A stretch of 48,648 bases of DNA from a virus, in the IMG/VR virus record IMGVR_UViG_3300042691_026214, positions 1 to 48,648 of that record, one strand, 5' to 3'. The notes beneath the pieces were generated by a model. That model saw nothing but the letters and a program-made list of their open reading frames with translations, ran no database searches and was not told the DNA's origin. Position 1 is the first letter of the stretch, and the number at the start of each line of letters is the position of its first letter. Shown here in pieces: positions 32,048 through 41,823 of the stretch. The position numbers were made by a program, and so were the translations under genes.

Positions 32048-32904
32048 TACAGCAGCTCCTTGGCTTCCCACGGCGCCGACCAGCGGTCAGGCCCGGGGTT
32101 GGTGATCGGGGAGACGCCGCGAAGGCGGCAGAGGAACTGGCGACGCAGCGCGTGCGTGGTGTCGTCCGGGTCCCAGACGAAAAACATCTCGCCGGCCGTG
32201 CCCATCGCCCGTTGAAGGTCGAAGGCGTTGGACATGGCCTCGCTCTCGGACATGGCCGGGAGGTCGAAGCGGGCGACGCGCGGCATCCGCTGAATGTCGA
32301 AATACTCGGCGCCGGAGCGGGCCTCCTGAACGCCCGTGCGGTCCAGCCAGCCGACCGAGGCGCCGTAGACCATGTTGCGCGTCGGCTGCCACCCGTCGCC
32401 CGCAAACACCCGGGCTATCTGGACGTAGCCCGCCGGGTTGTCCTCGTCGCTGATCTCCACGCGCACGTAACGGGCATTGGTCGACTGGCTGAAGACATGG
32501 ACCGCCGAGGCGTTGTAGCCGGCGATGTCCTCAGCCGAGTAGCGGCCAGACCAGAAGTTCGGCGAGCCCCAGCTTACCGTCCCGAACGGGTAGACCTCGG
32601 GCCAGACGTTGACCCATCCGGTGTCCAGTACGACGGTCGAGAAGTCGGCGACCGCCGAAAAGCGGAAGCGGCGCGTGGCGCTGGTCGAGAAGTTGTGCCC
32701 GCAAAGGGCGAACACCCGCAGCAGGCGCGTGCTGCCTAGGTCGATGTCGAAAGTGGTCGACGCCGGCAGGTCGTTGCTCGAGCGGGCCAGCTTGCCGAGG
32801 CGCCGGTCCTTGAGGTTGGTCAGCGGCAGCGTCGAAACCCACGACCCGCCCGACAGAGTCGCGTTGTCGATCTGGTTTCCGTAGGCGAGGATCGCGTTGG
32901 CCAT
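32047..32904 (-). CDS. Tail protein (possible distal tail component)
   Basis: A 285-residue protein with a central beta-sandwich-like region ([59 protein letters not shown]). Such a domain, resembling galactose-binding/distal tail domains, occurs in tail-tip proteins. It ends [11 protein letters not shown]... and WEAKELL. It lies between the hub-like protein and a fibre. The exact role is inferred only from position. Confidence 0.65.
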   Translation of the reverse strand: MANAILAYGNQIDNATLSGGSWVSTLPLTNLKDRRLGKLARSSNDLPASTTFDIDLGSTRLLRVFALCGHNFSTSATRRFRFSAVADFSTVVLDTGWVNVWPEVYPFGTVSWGSPNFWSGRYSAEDIAGYNASAVHVFSQSTNARYVRVEISDEDNPAGYVQIARVFAGDGWQPTRNMVYGASVGWLDRTGVQEARSGAEYFDIQRMPRVARFDLPAMSESEAMSNAFDLQRAMGTAGEMFFVWDPDDTTHALRRQFLCRLRGVSPITNPGPDRWSAPWEAKELL

Positions 32905-32907
32905 CGG

Positions 32908-34437
32908 TCAGCCCCAGAGCGTGAGAGTGTAGCGGCGCCTGGCCAAATCCGGCCGGATGCCGATGAGCCGGAATTGCCGGCCAGCCGAGAGGCCAAAGCG
33001 CGGGTGCGTCAGCGTGACCGCGTTCATCAACCAGACCGACGTCGAGCCGATGCTGTCGACCGGAACGCCGACCTCGAACAAATCGCGGTGGACGCCATAC
33101 AGGGCCTGTCGGCGCGAGGCCTCGTCGGCTGCGTCGGCGGCTGTGGTGAACAGCGTGTCAAAGCTGGTTTCGGCCGCGAGCAGGAACTGCAGCTTGACCG
33201 CCGCGTTTTGCGCTCGCTGTGAGCGCCACTCCTGCCCAATGAACGCGCGGCGGGCCTGCGACACCGCACCGGCCAGATCGCCCGTTTGCACCGTGCCGAC
33301 GCGGGTATGCCTGATCGTGACGGCCCATGTCGGCAGGTCGCCGTCGCGCGCGGGCCGCCGCTCAAACGGCTCCAGAACGTCGAACTCAGCCAGGTCGAGA
33401 ACCGATGTCCCGCCGGGCGCGGTGAGGCGGCCCATGCGCAGGATGCCGGTCGGGTCGAACGCATAGTAGGCCCCGACCGTCCCGGCGATCTGATCCATGA
33501 CGCGGGCGTAGGTGTCGGTCTGGCCGTTGATCCAGATCCCGAGCGTGGCCTGGTTGTCCGCGGCAAGGGCCGCGACGTCCGCGCTGTTGATGTCGCCCGC
33601 GTCGACTCCGGCGGCCAGCGCCAGGGTCAGGAGCATGGCGGAGGCGGTGCGGTCGACGGCGGCGGCGCCCTGCACCGCGTCGCAGGTGATCTCGCCGGAT
33701 GCTGCCGAGCCCAGACGGAACAGCCCCTCGGCCAGACAGGTATCGTACTGGCCGGCGCTCACCGTGGCCGCCAAGAGGGCGGCGGACGTGCCGTGGTTGG
33801 TTCCGAACGTCAGTCCCGCGCCCCGGTCATAGACCGCGCCGATGGACGCCAGCGCGCCAGTGGTGATCTGGTAAACGAGCTTTGAGGTGTTGACGCAGGG
33901 CGGCGCGATGTTGGACGCCGAGCCGAGCAGCCGGGGCTTGGCCTTTCCGGCCAGATCGTTGGCCGTTCCGTCGATGCCGTTCGGCAGGACGTTGGTCCCG
34001 CCGTATTGCTCTGTCAGCACCGCGCGGTCAAAGATCAGCTGCTTGTCGCGCAGCCGGATGACGACCTCCCGGCGGTTGATAGTCAGCGCCTCGATGGTCC
34101 CGGTGAAGACCGCCGTCCACGCCGAGGGATAGGCCGCGCTGGCCTCGCCGCTGCGAATGATGACCGGGCGCCCGTCAAAGCCGTAGGTGAGCCAGCCGTC
34201 GTATTGACCGTCGCTGTTCGCGAGCCTGATCTCGCCGAGCGACAGTCGCGTACCGCCGCTGGTCCGCCCGTCGCCGAACGCCGTGACCGAGATGCTGCCC
34301 GGGTCCATGAGGCTCTGGTCGAACGCGACGTTTGCCGGCGTGTCCGTGGGCGATGTGACGAGCAGGCCGTCGGCCAGGTAGAAGGTCGTCAGCGTCCCGA
34401 CGGCGTCGATGGCCGCCGTGATCTCGATGGCGAACAT
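32908..34437 (-). CDS. Tail hub-like protein
   Basis: A 509-residue protein, beta-rich throughout. It contains DGQYDGWLTYGFDGRPVIIRSG, RDKQLIFDRAVLTEQYGG and a long C-terminal part (EFDVLEPFERRPARDGDLPTWAVTIRHTR, closing FRLIGIRPDLARRRYTLTLWG). The size and place between the tape measure/fibre cluster and the distal protein suit a tail hub or baseplate protein, in a family that I know only as hypothetical phage tail proteins of alphaproteobacteria. Confidence 0.65.
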   Translation of the reverse strand: MFAIEITAAIDAVGTLTTFYLADGLLVTSPTDTPANVAFDQSLMDPGSISVTAFGDGRTSGGTRLSLGEIRLANSDGQYDGWLTYGFDGRPVIIRSGEASAAYPSAWTAVFTGTIEALTINRREVVIRLRDKQLIFDRAVLTEQYGGTNVLPNGIDGTANDLAGKAKPRLLGSASNIAPPCVNTSKLVYQITTGALASIGAVYDRGAGLTFGTNHGTSAALLAATVSAGQYDTCLAEGLFRLGSAASGEITCDAVQGAAAVDRTASAMLLTLALAAGVDAGDINSADVAALAADNQATLGIWINGQTDTYARVMDQIAGTVGAYYAFDPTGILRMGRLTAPGGTSVLDLAEFDVLEPFERRPARDGDLPTWAVTIRHTRVGTVQTGDLAGAVSQARRAFIGQEWRSQRAQNAAVKLQFLLAAETSFDTLFTTAADAADEASRRQALYGVHRDLFEVGVPVDSIGSTSVWLMNAVTLTHPRFGLSAGRQFRLIGIRPDLARRRYTLTLWG

Positions 34438-34448
34438 CGCGGACTAGA

Positions 34449-35468
34449 CTAGCGGTACTGGACGATAACGACGAACCCGGCGCCGCCCGCGCCGCCCGCG
34501 CCAGCCGCGCCGCCGTTGGCGACCGATCCGCCGCCACCGCCGCCCGCGCCCTTGCCACCCGCGCCGCCCGCAGCGCCAGAGCCGCCACCGCCGCCCGCCG
34601 GTTGGACATTGCCCAGCGGAACGTTAGCCGCCGTGCCTGCCGTACCGGCGACAGTGGAGGCCCCGCCGGCGGAAAACGGCGCGAAGATGGTTCCGCCGCC
34701 GTTGCCGCCAGCCGTCCCGCTGCCGTTGAAGGCTCCGCCAGAGCCGCCGCCCGCGCCGCCGGAATACTGCGTCGAAAGGCTGCCGTTGATCGTGCTGAAC
34801 GCAGCCGAGGTGCTGCCACCCGCGCCGCCACCGCCACCCAGGAACGCGCTGTTGGCGTTCGCGCCAGACGCGCCGGCGCCGCCGATCACGGTGCCAGTGC
34901 CGCCCGTGCCGCCGCCCGTGCCGGCCGTGGTCCCCGTGGAGTTGCCGCCAGCCCCTTGCATGGACCCGCCGCCGCCGCCGCCCGACGACGCTGCAATCTG
35001 CCCGCCCGCGCCGCCGCCGCCGCCGAATGCCGTGAACAGCGAGCCGAACGTCGTGTTTCCGCCTGCCCCGCCGTTGCCGCCCGCCGTGCCGTCACTGCCC
35101 GCCGCTGTTCCGGCCGTTCCGCCGGCTCCCACGGTGACCGCGACGCTGGACCCGATCTGAGCCGCCGTGAACATGCCCTCGAAGAAGGCGCCGCCGCCAC
35201 CGCCACCGCCACCGGAAGCGGTCGTGCCTGTCCGAGCGCCGCCTCCACCACCGCCGCCACCGCCCGAAGCGTAGACGCGGCAGAACACCATCCCCGACGC
35301 CGGGGTGAACGTGGACGAACCGGGCGCGTAGACGGTCACAATGGGAGCGCGAACGTCAGCGATACCTGCCGCCGTAGACCGAGCGCTTCCGCCGGACTGC
35401 ACCACATAAACCTGTTCGTCCCCGGTCAGGGTCGAAGCGGCGGCAAGGTTTGAGAGCTTGTCGGCCAT
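34449..35468 (-). CDS. Glycine-rich tail adhesin-like protein
   Basis: A 339-residue protein. After about 70 residues (start LSNLAAASTLTGDEQVYVV, then TVYAPGSSTFTPASG) it becomes extremely Gly-rich: many GGGG runs with Ala, Ser and Thr (ASGGGGGGGGGARTG, GGGGAGGSTS), ending GFVVIVQYR. Poly-glycine type II helix sandwiches with such composition form the adhesins of T-even-like phages (S16 gp38). I infer a similar receptor-binding tip. The composition gives a Pro-rich shadow frame on the other strand, which I do not call. Confidence 0.75.
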   Translation of the reverse strand: MADKLSNLAAASTLTGDEQVYVVQSGGSARSTAAGIADVRAPIVTVYAPGSSTFTPASGMVFCRVYASGGGGGGGGGARTGTTASGGGGGGGGAFFEGMFTAAQIGSSVAVTVGAGGTAGTAAGSDGTAGGNGGAGGNTTFGSLFTAFGGGGGAGGQIAASSGGGGGGSMQGAGGNSTGTTAGTGGGTGGTGTVIGGAGASGANANSAFLGGGGGAGGSTSAAFSTINGSLSTQYSGGAGGGSGGAFNGSGTAGGNGGGTIFAPFSAGGASTVAGTAGTAANVPLGNVQPAGGGGGSGAAGGAGGKGAGGGGGGSVANGGAAGAGGAGGAGFVVIVQYR

Positions 35469-35471
35469 TGG

Positions 35472-37448
35472 TTATGTCTCCAAGAGAAGTTGGCCGCCAT
35501 TGGCCTCAAGAAGTAAGGCGCCGCCGGTTTCGGTCAGCAGCAGCGGGGAAAGGTTGGCGAGGGCGTTGATCGCGCCAGCGACCGAAGTCGCCATCAGGCC
35601 GTAAGGGTTTTCGGTGAACGGCAGTTCGTCCGACGCCAGCGGGACCGCGAAGGATGACAGCGAAACAGCCGAGATCAGGGCATTCCGCGCCGTGGTGATG
35701 TCGGTGCCGGGAACGCCGGGATGCAGGCCGTCGTTCGTGTAGAGCGGCGCCTTCCACTTTTGACTGTCAGGCGCGCTTTCGACTGCCCAGGCGCTTTCGA
35801 TGTAGCCGGCCAGAGGTTCGGGAGCGGTCCGGATGTAGGTGTTGACCGTGACGATGGCCGCCGAGTTTGCGTGCGGCGTCTGGTTGCCGACCGTCGCCCA
35901 GCTATCGGTTGAGGTAGTGTAGGGCAGAATGGTTGCGGCCAGCGGCTTGACGCCGATACCGGCCCAACCGCCCCACATAGCGCGCAGGCTGTTGATCAGC
36001 TGCGTTGAGGTCTGGCTGGAGCTGATGTCGCCGATCCCGAGCGTGACGACCACATGCGTCGCGCCGGCCGCCACCGCCAAGGCGTGATCGAGCCAGGCGC
36101 TCCCCTTCGCGGTCATGGCCCGCCGGCCGCTGCTGCTCAGATTGACCACGCCAAACGCGTTTCCAACCGCGTGGCCGAACCAACCCCGATTGTTGTAGGC
36201 GTCGGGCCCGGCCCATGCGCCCGCATTCTGGCTGTCACCGTCGATCACGACGCAAGGCACAGTTGGCAGCACTTCGGCCAGAATGGCGGACGGGCCGTAG
36301 AGGGCCGTTCCGTCGTTGGTGATGGTGGACATTGCGGCGGTCTTGTCGGTCGCCGACGAAGAAGTTTCCGAGGCTTCGCCAAGCGTCGTATTGACCCGCG
36401 AGTTGACGATGGGCGAGCCTTCCGAACAGGTGAACTGCGGAACCCTGGTCCCGGTCTCGGGAACGGCAAACGTGCCGATGAAAACCTTGGCGCCCGCCGG
36501 AACGGTTGTGCTCAGGCTCACGTCCAGCGACTTCACGTCGCCTTTCGGAATTGTCGCCGTCACCGTGCCGATGACGTCATCCTTGCCGGGGTAGGCGACC
36601 GTTGCGGTGACAGTCAGCAGGCCCATCCCAGACGTGCTGTTGCCGCCATCGGTCTGGTAGGAATAGCCGTTGACGTAGACCAGCCGAACGCGCGAGCAGG
36701 CCTGCGTCAGATAGTGGACGCGGCAGCTCATCTTCTTGTCGTTGACCGACCCCTGAACGCTCGTCGGAATGGTCGCGCCCGTGGCGATGTTGCGCCACAC
36801 CCGCTCCGACGCGTTGACCCATTCCGTGTCCGACGCTGTTGCGGTGTTCCAACGCAGGATTTGACCGTCGCTTCCGCCGCTTGCCACGCCAGTTCCAGTG
36901 TCGCCCTTGGGGCCGGTTGAGCCCGTGGCGCCAGTTGCGCCGGTCGCCCCCGTGGCCCCGGTCGGTCCCGTTGCGCCGGTCGCGCCCATGTAGTTGACCG
37001 TCACGATGTTGGTGTCGGTGCGCAGGGTGTAGAGCGTGATGCCCGACGTTCCCGAGCCGGGCGAGCCTTCGGACTGCGCCGCGCTGGCGCCGAGCGCGAT
37101 CTCGAACTGTCCGGCGCAGATCACGACGCGGCCCGTGGCGGTGTATTCGACGAACTCCCAGCCGCGCAGGCCCGGCGTCAGGCTCGTGGTGTCGGCGGCG
37201 GCGAGCGAGCAGGAGATGTACGCGCCGTCGGCGTGGCTGGTCACTGACCCGTTGACGTTGACCGCCGTGGTCCCGCCGTCGCTGTAGACGCGCAGGGCGA
37301 ACTCGCGGCCCGTGTAGCTCTGGACGTCATAGCCGCCCGAGCCGTTCGACTGCTGGAGGCGAAAGCCGACCGTCACCGCCTCGCCGGCGTAGACGATGGC
37401 GTGACCCTCCTCGCCGAAGGGAGGCCGGTTGCGCGAAACGATGCTCAA
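35472..37448 (-). CDS. Tail fibre with collagen-like repeats and SGNH hydrolase domain
   Basis: A 658-residue protein. The N-terminal 150 residues form a beta-rich tail-attachment domain. At about 155-185 there is a Gly-X-Y collagen-like stretch (GATGPTGATGATGATG, GSTGPKGDTGTG). The C-terminal half looks like an SGNH/GDSL hydrolase: VIDGDSQNAG (nucleophile Ser), TLGIGDISS and YTNDGLHPGVPG (Asp-x-x-His). This could remove acetyl or other ester groups from host surface polysaccharide on attachment. The collagen-like stalk probably trimerises the fibre. Confidence 0.8.
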   Translation of the reverse strand: MSIVSRNRPPFGEEGHAIVYAGEAVTVGFRLQQSNGSGGYDVQSYTGREFALRVYSDGGTTAVNVNGSVTSHADGAYISCSLAAADTTSLTPGLRGWEFVEYTATGRVVICAGQFEIALGASAAQSEGSPGSGTSGITLYTLRTDTNIVTVNYMGATGATGPTGATGATGATGATGSTGPKGDTGTGVASGGSDGQILRWNTATASDTEWVNASERVWRNIATGATIPTSVQGSVNDKKMSCRVHYLTQACSRVRLVYVNGYSYQTDGGNSTSGMGLLTVTATVAYPGKDDVIGTVTATIPKGDVKSLDVSLSTTVPAGAKVFIGTFAVPETGTRVPQFTCSEGSPIVNSRVNTTLGEASETSSSATDKTAAMSTITNDGTALYGPSAILAEVLPTVPCVVIDGDSQNAGAWAGPDAYNNRGWFGHAVGNAFGVVNLSSSGRRAMTAKGSAWLDHALAVAAGATHVVVTLGIGDISSSQTSTQLINSLRAMWGGWAGIGVKPLAATILPYTTSTDSWATVGNQTPHANSAAIVTVNTYIRTAPEPLAGYIESAWAVESAPDSQKWKAPLYTNDGLHPGVPGTDITTARNALISAVSLSSFAVPLASDELPFTENPYGLMATSVAGAINALANLSPLLLTETGGALLLEANGGQLLLET

Positions 37449-37477
37449 GGCAGGCGCTCCTGATGGGGATGATGGGC

Positions 37478-40400
37478 CTAGACGGCCTGGGTCTCGCGAA
37501 GGGCGCGGGCTTGCAGTTCGGTCTGCTCGGTCATCAGGCCGAGGCTTTCGACCGCGATGGCGCCGCGCTGTTCGTTGGCCGCTTGCAGTTCCGCCCGGAC
37601 GCTGGCCATCTCAGCGCGAAGCGACTGAAGCTCCGCGACCACTGCGCTGTTGTCGTTGGCGACCGGCGAAAGAGCGGACGCCTGCGCCGCCGGGGCGGAC
37701 GGAACGCCGAGCGCCGTGTTGAGCGCGACAATCGCCTCGGCGACCGTGATCATGCTCTCGTCCATGCTGATCAGCGGCGAGACCAGATCCTTCAGCGCCT
37801 GAAGCTGCTGCTCGGCGACGCCGATCTGCGCCGTAGCGGAGGCCTCGGCGGCGGTCACGACGTCGCGAACGAGAGCCAGGTCGGCAAAGTAGCCAGAGCT
37901 GCTCGCGTAGTAGGTTTTCGAGGCGTCGAGATAGGCCTGACTGACGTTCTGCAGGTTGCCGAGCGCCTGCTCATTGCCCGCCGTCGCCAGACCCGCCACG
38001 CGCTCGAACTCGGTCTTGCTGGCGAGGTATTGCGCCTCGGGCGACAGAGCGGCGGCCGGGCCTGTGGTCAGGCTGTCGCGGAACTTGCGCAGGTCGGCGG
38101 CGTAGGTGCGGAAGGTGTCGAGCGTGCCGTTCAGGGCCTCGCTCTCGCGGCCATACGCACCCGACAGGGCCTCGCGCGCGTCGGCGACGGCCTGCGTTTC
38201 CTCCGTCACCTTGGCGAAAGCGGGCGCCAGGGCCATCAGAGCGGCAAACAGCTGCGACCCGGCGGCGGTCGAGACGTCGAGCCCCTGCACCACGCCCTTG
38301 AACTGGTCGCGGGTCTTAACGCCGGCCAGACCGAGGCGCGCCAGTTCGGCAGTCACCGCGTTCTGCACCGGGGCCAGTCGCTCGGCCTCGGTCAGGTAGG
38401 TGTCGGCGTAGAAGCTGACCTGCTCCGTGAAATCGTCGAGCGAGCCGAACAGGTCAATCAGACGCTCGCGGGCCATCAGCGAGGAAACGCCGACCGCGCC
38501 GAACGTCTTGCCGATGCTCGAAAGGGTGACGTCGATGACTTGCGACTGCCGAGCCACGCGGGTCAGGGTCTCGAACAGCCCCTCGCCGACCTTCTGGAGG
38601 TCCGTCAGGCCCGGCAGCACGGCCCCGGCCATGTCGTCAGCCAGCTTGCCGAAGACGCCCTCCAGCGCGGCCTGTATCTCCGTGCCGGACATGTCCTTGA
38701 ACGAGAGCTTGCCGAGGTTGACCGTGAACGCCGCCAGCGTCGCCGCCGCGCCTTCGAGGCCCAGCGTTCCCGCCGCCGACAGCACGCCGTCGCGCAGGGA
38801 GCCGATCAGGAGTTCGGTCTGCCGCAAGAAGTCGCCGTCGAGCCCCGTGGTCGAGGTCGAGGTTGAGGTCTTGTCGCTGTAGGTGAGGCCGAAGAACTTC
38901 TTCTTCGTGTTGGTCGCGACCTGCTGATACGCCGAGCCGGTCAGGCCGCCGCTGAGGATGGCGTCAAGCGATCCGCTGCCGAACTGCACGCCCTGATCCT
39001 GGAGCGTGCGCGTCGTGCTGGTGCCGAACAGGCCGGGCAGCAGCGCGGTCAAGGGGCTGAACAGCTTCATCAGCCCGCCCGGGCCGCTTGCCGTCGTGCC
39101 GAGGCCCAGGTTGGACGCGTCCAGCATCCCGCCGGCGCCGAACGACCGGGCCAGAGCCGCCGCGACGGTGCCGATCTGGCTGTCGATGGACCGCAGAGCC
39201 CGCAGCATCCCGTTGCTGTATTCCAGATCGCGGTTGGTGTTCGCCGCGACGATGTTCATCGCGTTGGCAAGGCTTTCCGACTTGGCGTTTGCGTCGCCGA
39301 GGACCGAGCCCGCGCCCTGCATCCGTTGGCGGTCGGCCATGTCGTTGCCGCCCGGAACGCTGCCGGCGCTCGCCCCGCCGCCGCTGATCGCGACACCCAC
39401 GGCGCCGAGCGCGGCCAGCACCGTCGCCCCGGCGGCGAGGTTGAACGGGAACGGCAGGCTTGACAGCGTGTTGGCGAAGGCCGTGATCCCGTAGGCGGTC
39501 GACTTTGTGCCCTCAGCGGCGACGACAGCGGCGACCTCGCCACCCTTCTGCGCCATGGCGGAGATGCTCATCAGCGTCTCGACCGTGCGGAAGGCAATCA
39601 TGGCCACCTGCATGACCTTGTAACCGTCGCTGCCCTCCTTGAAGAACTGCGAACCGGCCTCGGCCATGTCGCCGTACGACTGGACGCGGATGCGGGCGGA
39701 CTCGCGGGCGCTGTCGGCCTCAATCCTCGCGAGATCGGCGACGCTGAGGCCAACGACCTGAAGGTCTCGAGCGCGCTTGGCGTCGACGTCTTTCTGGCGG
39801 GCCTGGAGGCTGCCGTAAGACGTGATCAGCCCGGCAATCCCGCGCCCGACCCCGCTCATGCTGCGCGACACGCCGTCGAACGCCGCCGCAAGGCCGCCGA
39901 CCGCCTCACGGGCGTTGGACGCCATGCGGCCCCATGCATCCGCCGCAGCGTCCGCGGCCTCGACCATGCCGCGCCCGATGAAGTCGCGGGCGCTGTCGCT
40001 CAGGGTGGTCAGCTTCTCAAGCTCTACGCGGACGGCCACCAGCTTTTCGACGGTCTGGTCGGCCTTGTCCGAGCCGTTGTCGTTGGCGAAGTCGCGGTCC
40101 TTGGGCCGGTCGGCGATCAGCGCGGCGGCGTTTCGGTCGTTGCGGTCTCGGTTGGCCTTCCGGATGGCGTCGCCGAACCCGCCGAGAAAGCCGTCGAACC
40201 CCGCGCCGTAGGCGTTGAACCCGCGCTCGAAGCCCTCACGGCCAGCCTTGCCCGCGCCCTCCATGGCGCCGGCAAAGTCGTTTTGGAAACCGCCGAGGTT
40301 CATCTCCTCCAGCGTCGGCAGCTTGAACGTCAGGCCCAGCGCTCCGGCCGCTGCGTTGGCAAAGCCGATCACGACGTTGATGGCGCCGATGGCCTTGTTG

Positions 40401-41440
40401 ATCATGGCCTCGATGGTGCTTACGACGAGGTTGGCCGCGCTGATCGTCGCGTCGCCCAGCACCGCCGGCAGCATCCGCCAAGTGGCGCCGATGGCGTAAA
40501 AGCTGCCGACGAACACGCCGCCGACAAGCTTGGACGCGCCAACGACAATCCGGGCGACCTGATCGAACGTCCACTGAAACGCGCCGCCGAGCCATTTGAG
40601 GGCCGGGCCGAACGCCTCCATGATGCTGTCGCCCGCGTGCTTCATGCTGCCGCTGACGACATCGCCCATGGTGATGGACGTGTTGCCCATCTTCTTCATT
40701 TCGGCGTCGGTAAGGCCGAGGCGCTTTTGCAGTTCGGCCGCGCTCTCGCCGCCCTTGTTCAGCTGGTTCGCCGCAAGGGCCACGCCACCCGCCACGACGG
40801 CCGCCGCCGCGCCTACGGCCACCAGGATCGGCAGCAGCGGCCCGGCAGCGGCGACCATGCCGCGAAGGGCGCCGGAGAAGCCCACGCCGCGCGCACTGGC
40901 TTGGCCGAAGATGTCGGCGACCTGCGGGCCCTGCTGGATCATGACCATCAGCGGGTTCATGCCCATAGCCAGCGAGACGCCGACGTCGGCCATCTGGCGT
41001 GACAAGTTCAGGCTTTCGGTCGCCGTCAGGCCGATGGCCTTTGCGCCCCGGGCCTGCGCGGCGTTCATCAGGTTCTGCGCCGTGACCGCCGAAGACAGCC
41101 GGGCCTCCAGCACGTCGACATATCGCGCGTACTCAGCCGCCCCGATGGCCCCGACCTTGTACAGCGCGTCGGCCTCGCGCATCTCGGTGTTGGCCCGCTT
41201 CATGGCCACGGCCAGCGGGTCGACAGAGGCGCGCAGGGCGTCGGCCCGGGCGTCGATGGCCTGTAGGGACGCCGGGATGGCCGAAAGCCCGCCCAGCGAC
41301 GCCTTGGAGGCGCTGCCAAGGCTGGTAACCGACGCTTCCGCCCGTCCGCCCGCCGTCGTCAGCTTGTCGAGGGACGCAGCGCCGGTGTCGGCTTGGCTGG
41401 CGTCGATCTTGATCATCAGGGAGGCGATGTCGGGCGTCAC
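37478..41440 (-). CDS. Tail tape measure protein
   Basis: A 1320-residue protein, the largest gene here; its length sets the tail length. Starts at GTG 41440 in GTGA with the end of the chaperone extension. Features: an N-terminal helical region with the LKKLT/EASVTSLGSASK repeats, a central hydrophobic part (GPLLPILVAVGAAAAVVAGGVALAA), coiled-coil stretches and Ala-rich helices. The C-terminal part is coiled-coil and includes MGNTSITMG-like and LSPEAQYLASKTEFERVAGL segments. Located between tail chaperones and fibres, the normal site. Confidence 0.9.
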   Translation of the reverse strand: MTPDIASLMIKIDASQADTGAASLDKLTTAGGRAEASVTSLGSASKASLGGLSAIPASLQAIDARADALRASVDPLAVAMKRANTEMREADALYKVGAIGAAEYARYVDVLEARLSSAVTAQNLMNAAQARGAKAIGLTATESLNLSRQMADVGVSLAMGMNPLMVMIQQGPQVADIFGQASARGVGFSGALRGMVAAAGPLLPILVAVGAAAAVVAGGVALAANQLNKGGESAAELQKRLGLTDAEMKKMGNTSITMGDVVSGSMKHAGDSIMEAFGPALKWLGGAFQWTFDQVARIVVGASKLVGGVFVGSFYAIGATWRMLPAVLGDATISAANLVVSTIEAMINKAIGAINVVIGFANAAAGALGLTFKLPTLEEMNLGGFQNDFAGAMEGAGKAGREGFERGFNAYGAGFDGFLGGFGDAIRKANRDRNDRNAAALIADRPKDRDFANDNGSDKADQTVEKLVAVRVELEKLTTLSDSARDFIGRGMVEAADAAADAWGRMASNAREAVGGLAAAFDGVSRSMSGVGRGIAGLITSYGSLQARQKDVDAKRARDLQVVGLSVADLARIEADSARESARIRVQSYGDMAEAGSQFFKEGSDGYKVMQVAMIAFRTVETLMSISAMAQKGGEVAAVVAAEGTKSTAYGITAFANTLSSLPFPFNLAAGATVLAALGAVGVAISGGGASAGSVPGGNDMADRQRMQGAGSVLGDANAKSESLANAMNIVAANTNRDLEYSNGMLRALRSIDSQIGTVAAALARSFGAGGMLDASNLGLGTTASGPGGLMKLFSPLTALLPGLFGTSTTRTLQDQGVQFGSGSLDAILSGGLTGSAYQQVATNTKKKFFGLTYSDKTSTSTSTTGLDGDFLRQTELLIGSLRDGVLSAAGTLGLEGAAATLAAFTVNLGKLSFKDMSGTEIQAALEGVFGKLADDMAGAVLPGLTDLQKVGEGLFETLTRVARQSQVIDVTLSSIGKTFGAVGVSSLMARERLIDLFGSLDDFTEQVSFYADTYLTEAERLAPVQNAVTAELARLGLAGVKTRDQFKGVVQGLDVSTAAGSQLFAALMALAPAFAKVTEETQAVADAREALSGAYGRESEALNGTLDTFRTYAADLRKFRDSLTTGPAAALSPEAQYLASKTEFERVAGLATAGNEQALGNLQNVSQAYLDASKTYYASSSGYFADLALVRDVVTAAEASATAQIGVAEQQLQALKDLVSPLISMDESMITVAEAIVALNTALGVPSAPAAQASALSPVANDNSAVVAELQSLRAEMASVRAELQAANEQRGAIAVESLGLMTEQTELQARALRETQAV

Positions 41441-41823
41441 TTCGTCTCCTTTTCAGATTGTTGGACCGACGCCAGCCACAGGGCGTCCAGCTTCAGGATG
41501 GTCGCGCGCTCCCACCCGTTGAGGCGGTGGAAGGTGTCGGCCTCCCACGCGTGAAGGTCATGGCGGGTCAGGGGGTTGGGGCCGAAGCCGGAGCTTGTCC
41601 GGGTCGAGGCCAGATCAACCCACCAGGACCACAGGTACGCGGCCAGCGGCGGGATAGGCGGGATGTTGGCGAGGATGGCCTCGGCTTCGAAATCGCCTTG
41701 CCGGGCCAGCGCCTCAAGCTGGACCCGGTAGGCGCATTTGCCCCCCGCGCCGTCGTCGACCTGCCGGGCTAGTTCAAAGGTGGACTCGGCGTAGGCGATC
41801 AGGCCTTCGGCGAGTCCGGCGTA
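41437..41823 (-). CDS. Tail assembly chaperone extension made by -1 frameshift (GT-type)
   Basis: After the chaperone at 41799-42242, the -1 frame stays open to TGA 41437 and reads as a protein (LAEGLIAYAESTFELARQ, FEAEAILANIPPIPPLAAYLWSWWVDLAS, FGPNPLTRHDLHAWEADTF, ending VQQSEKETK). I saw no in-frame ATG, GTG or TTG in it, so it cannot start by itself. A TTTT at 41826-41823 lets Phe-tRNA slip back one base just before the upstream stop, giving a fusion of about 268 residues. This is the lambda G/GT arrangement, in which the long form binds the tape measure. Confidence 0.75.
   Translation of the reverse strand, partial: YAGLAEGLIAYAESTFELARQVDDGAGGKCAYRVQLEALARQGDFEAEAILANIPPIPPLAAYLWSWWVDLASTRTSSGFGPNPLTRHDLHAWEADTFHRLNGWERATILKLDALWLASVQQSEKETK

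Noticed and set aside
34516-35160. Plus-strand Pro-rich open frame
   Set aside because: It mirrors the GGC/GGN codons of the Gly-rich tail gene on the other strand; Pro runs are an artefact.
37463-38866. Plus-strand frame of 467 codons
   Set aside because: Antisense to the tape measure gene; no motif and no ribosome site.
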